From CAADGV01 sp040290295 (GTDB taxonomy: Bacteria; Bacteroidota; Ignavibacteria; UBA10030; UBA6906), in NCBI GenBank assembly GCA_040290295.1, contig PSMW01000013.1:1-64000 (forward strand): a stretch of 64,000 nucleotides of DNA, given 5' to 3'. The notes beneath the pieces are model-generated. The model made no database searches. It was given only the letters and a program-made list of their open reading frames with translations, and had not been told where the DNA came from. How positions within the stretch are numbered: the first letter of the stretch is position 1; each line of letters begins with the position of its first letter. The translations under genes were made by a program, and so were the position numbers. Below, in pieces: positions 36,104 through 45,809 of the stretch.

Positions 36104-39100
36104 TTACCTCTTCCCATCCAGCACTTCACGCAGCGTTTGCAGGAGCTCATTCACTTGGTAGGGCTTGGAAATGAAGTGCCTTGCCCCATCTGCTTCGAGC
36201 GACGCCCTGCTCGTCGGATCGATATAACCGCTCACGAGGATGATGCGCGCCTGCGGGTTCAGTGAGCGTATTCTTCTGAACACCTCCTCCCCTGCCATTT
36301 TGGGAAGGCCTAAATCCGAAATCACCGCAGCAATGCTGTCGCGGTGCTCACGATACTGCTGCACGCCTTCTTCACCGTCACCAGCGGTCAGCACCGTGTA
36401 CCCTTTCGACATCAGGATTTCCTTCAAGAACTCACGCAACATCTCTTCGTCCTCGATGAGCAGGATGGTTTCCGTTCCGCCCTCCACTTCTTGCAAACGC
36501 CGGTGGTCTGTCTCTGCTCCTCGGGTTGCTTCTAGCATACCCGGCAGGTACAGCGTGAACGTGGTCCCCTTGCCTACAGCGCTGCTGACATCGACGAAAC
36601 CGTTGTGGCTTTCGATGATGCCGTACACGACTGCCAATCCCAAGCCTGTTCCTTTGCCGGGACCCTTCGTTGTAAAGAACGGATCGAAGATTTTCTGCAA
36701 TGTTATTTCGTCCATGCCGATGCCCGTATCGCTCACCGCCACTTTCACGTACTTTTCTGCTTGCGCCTTCGGGTAGCGACGACGCACTTCCCTGCCGGCA
36801 ACGACCGACACGGTCAGGGAAAGCTGTCCGCCGCTGGGCATAGCGTCACGTGCATTGACACAAAGGTTCAGCAACACTTGATACAATTGCGTCGCATCAC
36901 CCAACACCGGTGGCACCGTAGAGGGGTACGATGTTGTGAACACGATTGTGCGTGGGAAGGTCTCCTGTACCATCTTTTCGATTTCGCCGACGACGGCATC
37001 GAGATGAACAGGTTCGAGCTTTGCATCCGTTTTGCGAGCGAAGGTCAGGAGCTGCTTCACCACCGCCACAGCGCGCAGCGACGCCTTTTTGACAGCAGCA
37101 ACGTGATGCGGAATGAGTGCCGGCGCATTCTGCGTGCTGACCTCCATTGCCGTTGCATGACCCAGAATGATTGCAAGAATGTTGTTGAAGTCGTGTGCTA
37201 CGCCGCTGGCAAGCGTGCCGAGGCTCTCGAGCTTCTGCGCCTGGAGGAGTTGACGCTCCAGTTCCTTGGATTGAGTGATGTTCTCGATTGTCCCTTCAAG
37301 ATAGAGCAATTCGCCGTTCTCGTTACGCACGGCACGAACGTTTTCCGACAACCAGATGATGCTACCATCGCGACGATATGCCTGCGACTCGAAGCCGGTC
37401 ACAACACCACGCGCCTTGACTTCGCGCAGCAACTCGAGTCGGCGCGGCGAATGGACATAGAGTTGATGTTGAATATCCGTCGTGGATCTGATCATCTCTT
37501 CCGGGGACTCGTACCCGAACATTTTCGCCAATGCCGGGTTGACGGTAAGGAAACGGCCGTCGAGACTGGATTGGAAAATTCCTTCGACCGCGTTCTCGAA
37601 GATGCTGCGATATTTCTCCTCGGCGCGCTGGTGTTGGAGTTCCACTTTCCGGCGATGGATGATTCCCGCCAACGTATCTGCGACAGCTTGAAGAATGTCG
37701 CGCTCACGCTCCGACTGTCGGTGACCCGCGTCGAGATAGACTACCAACACTCCCAGCAGTTCTCCGGACTTAACGATAGGAAAGTTATAGTGCCCATGGT
37801 CGGTGATGCCTTCGTAGCGCGTGCTGTGTCGATCATCTACACAGGCAGCAAATTGGATTTGCTGTGTAGCGGCTGCCGTACCGCACAAGCACTGGCCGAG
37901 CATCACGCGCGAGCACAGTCGAACCAACGCCGGGTTTAAATTCTTATGAGCTTTCATGACCAGCGCATTCGACGCAGGATCATACAGGAAGATACCTCCG
38001 CGCCGATTTATCCCTACGATCGGTATCTCGAGTATCTGATCCAGCATAGCAGGCAATAGTTCATCGAGCGGTTTATCCATGAGACTGATACGGAGGAGCG
38101 AGGCCAGCACACGTTCGTAGCGCAAGCTAAAGGCGTTTTCTTCTTCTGCCCGCTTGCGTTCGGTAATGTCGTGAGCGATGGCAATGATGACGTCTCTACC
38201 GAAATACTTGCCGGGATACAGATGTACTTCTTGGGGGAAGACTTCGCCGTTCTTCCGCACACCCCAGAACTCGAAACGTTGCGGCGTCCCTTGAAATGCC
38301 TGTTGGATGGCGGCAGCGACCAGAGGGATGTTGTTCCTTCCGGGCGCGCTCAGAAACTCCGATGTCTTTCCAATAAAAAATTCTTGCTCGTAGCCGTACA
38401 TCTTCACCGCCCCGTCGTTCACATCCACGAAACGACCTTCCTCGTCTTGGATGTAAATGGCGTCGGAAACGCTGTTGAACAACCCGCGGTAGCTCAGTTC
38501 GCTCTGGCGCAACTGCTCTTCAGCGCGTTTCCGCTCCGTGATGTCGCGGAAGATGGAGAGCAGCAACGGCGAACCGTCAGGATTGTCGAGCAACGAATTG
38601 GTCATCTCCATCCAAACCTTCGTGCCGTTCCATAATACCAATTCTGTTTCCAAGTGTTCGCCGACAGTGCGCGTGCGGAAGCGCTCGCGGTAGCGCTTCA
38701 CGACATAGTCACGAGTTTCCGGCAGATATGTCACGGCAAGCGATTTCCCCTCGAGGGCAGATCGAGGCAAGCCGACCAAGCGACAGAACGACTCGTTGAC
38801 CATCACGATCGTACCATCGCAGTCGGTAAGTCGCATACCGTCAGCAGACTTTTCCCATACCAGACGCAGTTGGCGTTCTGTTTTCGTCGTTCGCTCTTCC
38901 TGCCGCTTCCTCTCGATAGCGAGGGCGACATGTCCTGCAATGGACAAACACACCGCTTGTTCGCATCTTCTCCACTGATGCGGCGTGTTGAAATAGATCA
39001 TGAATTTTCCGATCACACGGTCGTGGCTCGTGAGCGGGATGAACCCCATGGCTTGGATCCCTTCACCTGCAATTACCGAGCGAAGATGTTCCAGGCTCGG

Positions 39101-41554
39101 TTCCTCGGTAATATTGTTTACTAAAATGGGTTGAGGATCCTTTTCGTCGGGCGCCCACGGCGAGTGTCCCTCCACCGCTTTGCGGTATGTTTCCGACAGA
39201 CAGCGCCAGGCTGCAAAGCGCATCACGTTCTGATGATCGTACAACAGAATCGAAGCCCGATCTGCGTTGATACTCTGCACGAGGCAATCCAGTGCCGCCC
39301 GATAGACCTCGTCGAGCGTGGTGGCGCTGTTGAGAACGCCGGTAAGATGAGCAATCGCCTGAATCCTTGCGAGTTGCAGCTGCAGTTCTTGTTCGGCACG
39401 CCGGCGTTCAGTGATGTCGTGAATGATGGAAAAGAGCAGTTTCTGGCCGAAGAATTCAACCGGCGACAAATGCACTTCCACGATGCGCACCTCGCCGTTC
39501 GCTAAGCGATGAGGAAAGACGAAGGAGTTTTTCTCGTCGCGGAGTGCACGTTCGCGCTCGGCAGCAACCTCTGCAGGAGGAAGTTGATTGATCTCGTCGA
39601 TCGTCATCGCTTGCAGTTGGCTGCGCGTATAGCCGTAGAACGCCGCAGCAGCAGGATTGGCATCGACGATGGCACCGGAGCTTGGTTCGATGAGCAACAT
39701 GACGGCATGATGTTTTTCGAACATCGTGCGGAAGCGCGCTTCGCTCGCTCGCAACGCCTCCTCTGCCCGGCGCTGTTCCGTTACATCGCGGAAACTCCAC
39801 ACCCGTCCCACAATCTCATCACCGAGACGTTGAGGTTGTGAATAGCGCTCGAAGATGCGCCCGTCTTTGAACTCCAACACATCGAAGCTCTCCTTCTCGG
39901 GCGCTTCATCCAACTCCCGAACCTTTTGCAGAAACCGTTCCGGCTCTTTGAGTTGATCGAGGGCGAACGCCAGAACTTGATTGCCGTCTCGTGACTCGAT
40001 CACCGAATCAGGAATGTACCAGAGATCAAGAAACTTTCGATTGAAGCCTGTAATCTTGCCGTTACGATCCACCACCAACATGCCATCTGCTGTAGATGCG
40101 AGCGTGGCCGTGAGGAGCGAGAGATTGCGTTGCAACTGCACTTCCACCTGCTTCCGAGCAGTCATGTCTCTCACCACAACCAACACCGACGGTTTCCCCT
40201 CGAAGGTCACAGGTGCTGCCGCGACCTCGACATCGATCACTTTGCCATCCAACCGTACAAACCGCTCTTCCACGAGGGGTGCATTGCCCCCCATTGTCAT
40301 CATCTCTTGTATGCGCGCCTTCACCAATGCATGACAATCAGGATGGACCAATTCGAGTGGTGCTTTGCCGAGCAAATCTTCACGACGTTCTGCTCCAAAC
40401 AACTTCACTGCCGTAGGGTTCACATAAACGATGCGACCGTCGCAATACACGGCAACGGCTTCGGGAGAAAGTTCCACAAGGTGCCGGTATCGTTCTTCGC
40501 TTTCCCGCAGTTCGTCCATGAGCGCCTGTTTCTCGCGCAACTGCTTCGTTTCTTCTTCTGCTCGCACGCGCATCAGCTTGTTGCAGTAGAGAAGGATCGA
40601 ACCTCCCACCAACGCTACGATGACCAAGCCGAGGAGCATCATCGTTTGATGTAAGTTTTTCTTCGTGAGAGCAGTAACCTTCTCAAGGTTGGCGCTTACG
40701 ACCAGCACCCAAGCAGCGTTCGCTTGCTGAACGGGAGCGAAGGCTGCCAGGCGGCGGGATCCGTTCTCGAGTACAAACTCGAGCGTTCCTTGACGCGTCC
40801 GAACGATCGTATCGATGACGCTCATGGTTTTCTGGCAATCACCGCAAGGTTGGAGAGACGGCTTCGACCGCGATGCCGCAACCGGCGGGTGATCGGAAGA
40901 GAAGAGAAATCTTCCGGTCGTATCGACGACCCAGAGGTCAGGCGGCTCGCCCCTCGAACCACCATCACCCATGATATCGTCGATAACGCGTTGCAACTCG
41001 ATCGTTACGGCAACGACGCCGATGAACCGTCCGTCGGTCGTTCCTTTTAGCTCGAAGACCGGCGACGCAAGGAGAATAGGAAAGTAATTCGTCGGGGCGC
41101 TGCCCGACCCTTCCTTTTCCATTAGGGTGGAGATGTACAACCCTCCTCTCGTCGTTTGCTGCTTTGCCCACACAAAGAAGTCGCTCGCCGGCTTGCTCGT
41201 GCCGATATCCTGCGGCACTGTCGAACACACAATCGTTCCCGTCTCGTCATACACCGAGATCGTGCTGACGTGGTTGACAGCGAGGTGCTCAAGGTACTTG
41301 CTGATGTCCTCCTGTGTTTGCTTACGATCGCGCGTGCGTATCGTGCTCAAGGAAGAAAGCACTTGAACGCCCCTGGAGCGAGCAGCAAGATAATCGTTGA
41401 CACGCACAGCGACGTCACGTGCCAAGAGCAATTGGTGACTCTTGAATTCGTCCACGAACTCGGTCTCGACGTAGACGTGCATTCGATAGGCAAGGAGCAC
41501 AACCAAGCCAATGATGATAATCGTCGCGCCAATGATGAGGCTGTTGAGCTTCAT
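36104..41554 (-). CDS. Giant hybrid sensor histidine kinase (Cache, PAS and GAF array, HK, receiver)
   Basis: 1816 residues from the ATG at 41554; the open frame upstream lacks protein character. Transmembrane helices at about 5-23 and 304-323 flank a periplasmic dCache-type domain with a Cys237-x-x-Cys240 pair. The cytoplasm holds at least six PAS domains, each closing with DxTxRKxxE-like linkers (HDITERRRAEQEL, FRDITERKRAEEQL), and two GAF domains (about 755-900 and 1165-1320; the second contains MLGQCLCGTAA). HisKA has His1454 in GVAHDFNNIL, the ATPase has NARDAMPSGG, DTGIGM and GTGLGL, and the terminal receiver has Asp1747 in VISDLGLP and Lys1797. The partner is unknown; no adjacent response regulator is present. 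Confidence 0.94.
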   Translation of the reverse strand: MKLNSLIIGATIIIIGLVVLLAYRMHVYVETEFVDEFKSHQLLLARDVAVRVNDYLAARSRGVQVLSSLSTIRTRDRKQTQEDISKYLEHLAVNHVSTISVYDETGTIVCSTVPQDIGTSKPASDFFVWAKQQTTRGGLYISTLMEKEGSGSAPTNYFPILLASPVFELKGTTDGRFIGVVAVTIELQRVIDDIMGDGGSRGEPPDLWVVDTTGRFLFSSDHPPVAASRSKPSLQPCGDCQKTMSVIDTIVRTRQGTLEFVLENGSRRLAAFAPVQQANAAWVLVVSANLEKVTALTKKNLHQTMMLLGLVIVALVGGSILLYCNKLMRVRAEEETKQLREKQALMDELRESEERYRHLVELSPEAVAVYCDGRIVYVNPTAVKLFGAERREDLLGKAPLELVHPDCHALVKARIQEMMTMGGNAPLVEERFVRLDGKVIDVEVAAAPVTFEGKPSVLVVVRDMTARKQVEVQLQRNLSLLTATLASTADGMLVVDRNGKITGFNRKFLDLWYIPDSVIESRDGNQVLAFALDQLKEPERFLQKVRELDEAPEKESFDVLEFKDGRIFERYSQPQRLGDEIVGRVWSFRDVTEQRRAEEALRASEARFRTMFEKHHAVMLLIEPSSGAIVDANPAAAAFYGYTRSQLQAMTIDEINQLPPAEVAAERERALRDEKNSFVFPHRLANGEVRIVEVHLSPVEFFGQKLLFSIIHDITERRRAEQELQLQLARIQAIAHLTGVLNSATTLDEVYRAALDCLVQSINADRASILLYDHQNVMRFAAWRCLSETYRKAVEGHSPWAPDEKDPQPILVNNITEEPSLEHLRSVIAGEGIQAMGFIPLTSHDRVIGKFMIYFNTPHQWRRCEQAVCLSIAGHVALAIERKRQEERTTKTERQLRLVWEKSADGMRLTDCDGTIVMVNESFCRLVGLPRSALEGKSLAVTYLPETRDYVVKRYRERFRTRTVGEHLETELVLWNGTKVWMEMTNSLLDNPDGSPLLLSIFRDITERKRAEEQLRQSELSYRGLFNSVSDAIYIQDEEGRFVDVNDGAVKMYGYEQEFFIGKTSEFLSAPGRNNIPLVAAAIQQAFQGTPQRFEFWGVRKNGEVFPQEVHLYPGKYFGRDVIIAIAHDITERKRAEEENAFSLRYERVLASLLRISLMDKPLDELLPAMLDQILEIPIVGINRRGGIFLYDPASNALVMKAHKNLNPALVRLCSRVMLGQCLCGTAAATQQIQFAACVDDRHSTRYEGITDHGHYNFPIVKSGELLGVLVVYLDAGHRQSERERDILQAVADTLAGIIHRRKVELQHQRAEEKYRSIFENAVEGIFQSSLDGRFLTVNPALAKMFGYESPEEMIRSTTDIQHQLYVHSPRRLELLREVKARGVVTGFESQAYRRDGSIIWLSENVRAVRNENGELLYLEGTIENITQSKELERQLLQAQKLESLGTLASGVAHDFNNILAIILGHATAMEVSTQNAPALIPHHVAAVKKASLRAVAVVKQLLTFARKTDAKLEPVHLDAVVGEIEKMVQETFPRTIVFTTSYPSTVPPVLGDATQLYQVLLNLCVNARDAMPSGGQLSLTVSVVAGREVRRRYPKAQAEKYVKVAVSDTGIGMDEITLQKIFDPFFTTKGPGKGTGLGLAVVYGIIESHNGFVDVSSAVGKGTTFTLYLPGMLEATRGAETDHRRLQEVEGGTETILLIEDEEMLREFLKEILMSKGYTVLTAGDGEEGVQQYREHRDSIAAVISDLGLPKMAGEEVFRRIRSLNPQARIILVSGYIDPTSRASLEADGARHFISKPYQVNELLQTLREVLDGKR

Positions 41555-41931
41555 AGCGGTTGCTCGACGCCTATGTGGTAGTGTGAATCTTGGGAAGACC
41601 ACTGCTTCGGAGGATGTGCAATGCTGCCACCGATTTTGCCCGGCAGAATGAGTCGAGGGGAGGGACAACGCATTTCTGCGCCAAGCTGTGCAAAGAGCCA
41701 GTCTGACTCTCTTTTGTGAGGAATATAGATATGCTCAACATTGTGTGTAGACGAGCAAAGCACATCTGGCAAAAAAGTTTTGCAAGACACTAGAACCACT
41801 GCATCAAACCGTGGAACGCCCCGCAAAGGGAATTCCCCAGCCGGGAGGGCCCCCATAATAGTTTTCGGCTTGGAGGGTTAATAAATTCAGCGATGTGGGC
41901 AATTTGGGGAAGGAAAATGGTCCGCGAAAAG
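41555..41931. other. Intergenic region between the sensor kinase and hemL
   Basis: About 375 bases. A minus-strand open frame of 101 codons crosses it (41551-41856) but has no recognisable similarity or ribosome site. The stretch 41705-41780 is A/T-rich (minus strand: TTGAGCATATCTATATTCC) and may hold the kinase promoter; no exact consensus fits. Confidence 0.35.
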
Positions 41932-41984
41932 GCGTCGGAGCAATACTTTGCGGTGTTGCTCACGACGGAGCACGCTGCCGACGC
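41932..41984 (-). terminator. Candidate terminator after hemL
   Basis: On the minus strand GCGTCGG (41984-41978), touching the hemL stop codon, pairs with CCGACGC (41938-41932) and is followed by CTTTTC. Smaller stems sit inside (GAGCAA/TTGCTC). The position at the end of the hem gene run supports a terminator. Confidence 0.45.
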
Positions 41985-43279
41985 TAAGAGCCTAAAGCCT
42001 CCTGCAGAGCGCTCCTGTTAGCAGCGATGGTCCGCTCGATGTCGCCTTGAGTGTGGGCTGCCGAAACAAAAGCTGCTTCGAACTGCGACGGGGGAAAATA
42101 GATGCCCGCCTGGAGCATCGTACGGAAGTATGCGGCAAATTTTTTCGTATCTGAACTGAGGGCGGTACTGTAGTCCACAACGCGTGTCGCCGTGAAGAAG
42201 AGGGTGAACATCGAGCCGACACGGTTGAGAGTAACGGGAACGCCGAGCTGCGTGGCGTCGGCAAGAATCGCTTTTTCCAATTCTGCGCTAGACGTCTCGA
42301 GCTTCGCGTAAAACCGGTCGTCCTCGGCGATGACGGCAAGCGTCTCGAGTCCCGCGGTCATGGCAAGGGGATTGCCCGAGAGTGTTCCGGCTTGATACAT
42401 CGGTCCGCTGGGAGCCACCATCGCCATGATCTCTTTCTTTCCGCCGTAGGCGCCTACCGGCAATCCACCGCCGATGATTTTCCCAAACGTGGTCAGATCG
42501 GGTGTGATGCCGTACAGTTGTTGAGCGCCGCCCGGCGCGAGACGGAAGCCCGTCATTACTTCATCGAAGATCAGAAGTATGTTTTCCTTGGTGCAGAGAT
42601 TCCGCAAGCTCTGCAAAAATCCTTCCTGCGGAGGAATGCATCCCATATTGCCGACCACCGGTTCGACAATGACGGCGGCGATCTCTCCTTTATGTTCGTC
42701 AACAAGACGTTGCACAGACCTGATCGAGTTGAATGTCGCGGTCAGTGTAAGTGCAGCGAGCGCCTGCGGAACACCCGGACTATCGGGCACGCCGAACGTG
42801 AGCGCACCCGAACCTGCTTTGATGAGGAACGAGTCGCCGTGGCCGTGATAGCAGCCTTCGAACTTGATGATTTTCTCCTTCCCCGTGTAGGCGCGAGCAA
42901 GACGAATCGCGCTCATCGTTGCTTCCGTGCCGGAGTTCACCATCCTCACCATCTCAACCGACGGCACGAGGCGGCAGATGCGTTCCGCGAGTTGCACTTC
43001 CAGTTCGGTCGGCGCACCGAAACTGGTGCCATGGAGCGCAGCTTTGCGTACCGCTTCGATGACGCGCGGGTGGGCATGACCGAGGATGGCTGGTCCCCAC
43101 GAGCCGACGTAGTCAATGAATTCGTTGCCATCCACATCCCATAGTCGAGCACCGTCAGCTCTACGAATGAAGAGCGGGTTGCGGCCGACGGATTTGAATG
43201 CGCGCACGGGAGAATTCACACCGCCCGGAAGCAATTGCTTCGCACGGTCGAAGAGGGTATCGGATTTTTTGCTCTTCAC
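41984..43279 (-). CDS. hemL: Glutamate-1-semialdehyde 2,1-aminomutase
   Basis: 431 residues, normal length. The PLP Lys267 lies in TTFGKIIGGGLPVGAYGG, which is diagnostic for HemL. LLPGGVNSPVRAFKSVG at the N-terminus and MVNSGTEATMSAIRLARA are also typical. It converts glutamate 1-semialdehyde, made by HemA, to 5-aminolevulinate: the second committed step of the C5 pathway. It is the last gene of the minus-strand hem run and is followed by a hairpin. About 100 bases containing a repeated GGTTCACGG element separate it from hemB. Confidence 0.96.
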   Translation of the reverse strand: MKSKKSDTLFDRAKQLLPGGVNSPVRAFKSVGRNPLFIRRADGARLWDVDGNEFIDYVGSWGPAILGHAHPRVIEAVRKAALHGTSFGAPTELEVQLAERICRLVPSVEMVRMVNSGTEATMSAIRLARAYTGKEKIIKFEGCYHGHGDSFLIKAGSGALTFGVPDSPGVPQALAALTLTATFNSIRSVQRLVDEHKGEIAAVIVEPVVGNMGCIPPQEGFLQSLRNLCTKENILLIFDEVMTGFRLAPGGAQQLYGITPDLTTFGKIIGGGLPVGAYGGKKEIMAMVAPSGPMYQAGTLSGNPLAMTAGLETLAVIAEDDRFYAKLETSSAELEKAILADATQLGVPVTLNRVGSMFTLFFTATRVVDYSTALSSDTKKFAAYFRTMLQAGIYFPPSQFEAAFVSAAHTQGDIERTIAANRSALQEALGS

Positions 43280-43309
43280 TGTCGCTATCGCCTGCGGTTC
43301 GTAATTACA

Positions 43310-43372
43310 GGTTCACGGTGAACGGTTCACGGAAGCGATACAACGGTCGAGGTTGGTTACAAGCCGTGAACC
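43310..43372. repeat. GGTTCACGG direct/inverted repeat cluster between hemB and hemL
   Basis: GGTTCACGG occurs at 43310-43318 and 43324-43332, and its complement CCGTGAACC at 43364-43372. The first copy also forms the palindrome GTTCACGGTGAAC (43311-43323). The second and third copies could make a 9-bp stem with a 31-nt loop. It could be a REP-like intergenic element or a regulatory hairpin. Confidence 0.5.
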
Positions 43373-43382
43373 TCATCATTTC

Positions 43383-44387
43383 TCACGAACGATGGCGGTC
43401 TATCACCGCGCATGCTTCCTTCGCGAAGTAGGTGAGAATCATGTCGGCGCCTGCTCGCTTGATGCCCGTCAGCATCTCCATCATCACGCGCTCGCCGTCG
43501 ATCCATCCCAATCGAGACGCCGCCTTCACCATCGCATACTCGCCGCTGACGTTGTAGGCTGCCGTGGGCATGCCGAACGTCTCCTTCACGCGATGAATGA
43601 TATCGAGGTACGGCGTTGCCGGTTTCACCATGACGATGTCGGCGCCTTCGAGTATGTCTTGCTCGACTTCGCGCAACGCTTCGTCGGAGTTTGCCGGGTC
43701 CATTTGATGCGAGCGGCGGTCGCCGAACTGTGGGGTGCTCTCGGCGGCTTCACGGAACGGACCGTAGAAGCCCGACGCGTACTTCGCCGCGTAGGACATG
43801 ATGGGAATGTTCTGAAACCCGTTCTCGTCCAACGTGTGGCGAATCGCTTGTACACGACCGTCGAACATGTCGGACGGGGCAACCATGTCGGCGCCGGCTT
43901 GTGCATGCGTCAGTGCCTCGCGCGCCAGCACCTCTATCGACTCGTCGTTCACGATTTCCTTGCCGCGCACGAGGCCGCAGTGACCATGCGATGTGTACTC
44001 GCACAAACACACGTCTGTGATGACGACCAACTCCGGGACTTCTCTCTTGATTGCTCGCACTGCTTGCTGCACGACGCCAAGCTCATCGTAGGCGCCCGAG
44101 CCGACTTCATCTTTTTCTTCGGGAATGCCGAAAAGAATGACAGCAGGAATTCCCTGCTTCTTCACATCGACGCACTCCCGCACGATTTCATCGACCGACA
44201 TCTGGAAGACACCGGGCATCGACGAGACTTCTTTCTTGAAGTTCTTTCCCGGCACCACAAAGAGGGGATAGATGAAATCGTTCTTGGAGAGTTCCGTTTC
44301 GCGCACCATCGAGCGAAGAGGCTCGGTCATCCGCGTGCGGCGTAGTCGTTTGAACGGCGCTCTTGCGACTCGTTTCGTCCGTTCCAT
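43383..44387 (-). CDS. hemB: Porphobilinogen synthase (5-aminolevulinate dehydratase)
   Basis: 334 residues. Zinc-type active site: Cys127, Cys129 and Cys137 in DVCLCEYTSHGHCG. The Schiff-base lysines are Lys202 in MSYAAKYASGFYGPF and Lys255 in VMVKPATPYLD. It joins two 5-aminolevulinates to porphobilinogen. An AAAGGAGG site stands 6 bases before the ATG. It follows hemG/Y by 33 bases. The Cys triad separates it from the magnesium-only form of HemB. Confidence 0.97.
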   Translation of the reverse strand: MERTKRVARAPFKRLRRTRMTEPLRSMVRETELSKNDFIYPLFVVPGKNFKKEVSSMPGVFQMSVDEIVRECVDVKKQGIPAVILFGIPEEKDEVGSGAYDELGVVQQAVRAIKREVPELVVITDVCLCEYTSHGHCGLVRGKEIVNDESIEVLAREALTHAQAGADMVAPSDMFDGRVQAIRHTLDENGFQNIPIMSYAAKYASGFYGPFREAAESTPQFGDRRSHQMDPANSDEALREVEQDILEGADIVMVKPATPYLDIIHRVKETFGMPTAAYNVSGEYAMVKAASRLGWIDGERVMMEMLTGIKRAGADMILTYFAKEACAVIDRHRS

Positions 44388-44420
44388 GTTGCAACCTCCT
44401 TTGTTCGATCGTGAAACTTC

Positions 44421-45809
44421 TTACACGTGCATGAGTTCTCTGGGCACCGTTTGCAGGACTCGTTCTGCCACCTTCTTTCCATTCATCACACAATCACCGA
44501 CGGCGATGCCGCCTTTGAAGTTACTGCAGAAATAGAGTCCGGGATTTTGCGCTTCGCATGTTTCCAATTCCTCCATGATCCTGCCGTAGCCCATGTTGTA
44601 CTGCGGTATTGCGCGTTCCCATCGAATCACTCTTGCAAACATCGGCGCGCCGTGGACATCCATAAGGGAATGCAACTCTTCCGTAACCGCGTGCACCAAG
44701 TCGGCATCGTCTCTCGCACACATTTCCGGCTGTCGTGAGCCGCCGACGAATGTGGTGAGTGCCACGTGACCCGCGGGCGCACGATTGGCGAACAACGCCG
44801 ATGACCAGATGGTGCCGAGAATCTTCCTGCGTTCTTTCGCGGGAACGAGAAAGCCGAACCCATCCAGCGGCCTGCGCATCTGGTCGGAACGAAAGCCGAG
44901 GAACACCTCGGCAACAGGCGGATACGCAATGCTGTCGAGCGCCGACGCAGCCGAAGGTGAGAGCCTCGCAATCAGATGGCGTGCAGCGTATGCCGGCACC
45001 GCCAGCACGACATGTTCTGCATCGAAAGTTGCAGCGACGCTGTTCCGATCACACACAATGGAAAACGAAGAGTCCTGCATCCGTTCGATGGCTGCCACGC
45101 GCACATTGCACACCACCGCGTCGCCGAGCATACGCGCAATCGCATCCGGGAGCGACTGCATGCCGTTGACGAACGAAAACATCTTTGCTCGGTCCTTCGC
45201 TTTCTCTGCACGCCGGCGGCGTTCTTTCGCTCCTTTGATCATCCCTTTGATCAACCCCCCGTACCGTTCTTCGAGCGCGTACAGCTTCGGGAAGGCAGCG
45301 CGCACGCTGAGCTGTTCGGGATTGCCTGCATATACACCCGCAACGAACGGATTGATCGCATAGTCGAGAAATTCCTTGCCCAAGCGGCGTTCGACGAACT
45401 GCGCGACCGATTCCTCCTGTCTCGCCTTGCCCACGAACGGTTCTTTCAACAAGCGCAGCTTTCCTTTCAGCGACCAGAGCGAACTTCCGACAAACGCCAA
45501 CGGCGACATTGGTAAAGGATGGAGCGCACCGTTGCGCACAAGGTAGCGTCTGTTGGAGCGCTCATCGGCATAGACGCGCTCGTCAAGGATTCCTAACGCT
45601 TCGAACATCTCGTTGAACAACGGCGTTGTCTCGAGTGCGCTGTTGGGTCCCGTCTCGACCAGCCAACCATCCTCGCGCAGCGTTTTCATCGTGCCGCCGA
45701 CTGCATGGCTTGCTTCCAGCACGGTCACCTCCGCACCGGCTTTGCGCAACCAGAACGCCGCAGTCAACCCGGAGATGCCCGCACCGATGATCACGACGCG
45801 AATCTTCAT
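44421..45809 (-). CDS. hemY: Protoporphyrinogen/coproporphyrinogen oxidase (HemY-type FAD enzyme)
   Basis: 462 residues with the N-terminal FAD motif GAGISGLTAAFWLRKAGAEV and TVLEASHAVGGTM, typical of the HemY (oxygen-dependent PPO) family. The C-terminal FAD stretch reads FCSNFKGGIAVGDCVMNGKKV. It oxidises protoporphyrinogen IX, or coproporphyrinogen III in the CPD route. Because hemF precedes it and no hemQ is present, the classical protoporphyrin route is the likely one. Its ATG overlaps the hemH stop as ATGA, so the two are coupled. Confidence 0.93.
   Translation of the reverse strand: MKIRVVIIGAGISGLTAAFWLRKAGAEVTVLEASHAVGGTMKTLREDGWLVETGPNSALETTPLFNEMFEALGILDERVYADERSNRRYLVRNGALHPLPMSPLAFVGSSLWSLKGKLRLLKEPFVGKARQEESVAQFVERRLGKEFLDYAINPFVAGVYAGNPEQLSVRAAFPKLYALEERYGGLIKGMIKGAKERRRRAEKAKDRAKMFSFVNGMQSLPDAIARMLGDAVVCNVRVAAIERMQDSSFSIVCDRNSVAATFDAEHVVLAVPAYAARHLIARLSPSAASALDSIAYPPVAEVFLGFRSDQMRRPLDGFGFLVPAKERRKILGTIWSSALFANRAPAGHVALTTFVGGSRQPEMCARDDADLVHAVTEELHSLMDVHGAPMFARVIRWERAIPQYNMGYGRIMEELETCEAQNPGLYFCSNFKGGIAVGDCVMNGKKVAERVLQTVPRELMHV

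Noticed and set aside
36605..37939. 444-codon plus-strand open frame inside the sensor kinase gene
   Set aside because: Antisense shadow of the HisKA/GAF region; no family similarity and no ribosome site.
41551..41856. 101-codon minus-strand open frame upstream of the sensor kinase
   Set aside because: No similarity, no ribosome site, and it covers the probable promoter region.
43310..43372. Possible CRISPR array
   Set aside because: Only three 9-base copies at unequal spacing and one is inverted; no cas genes are in the window.
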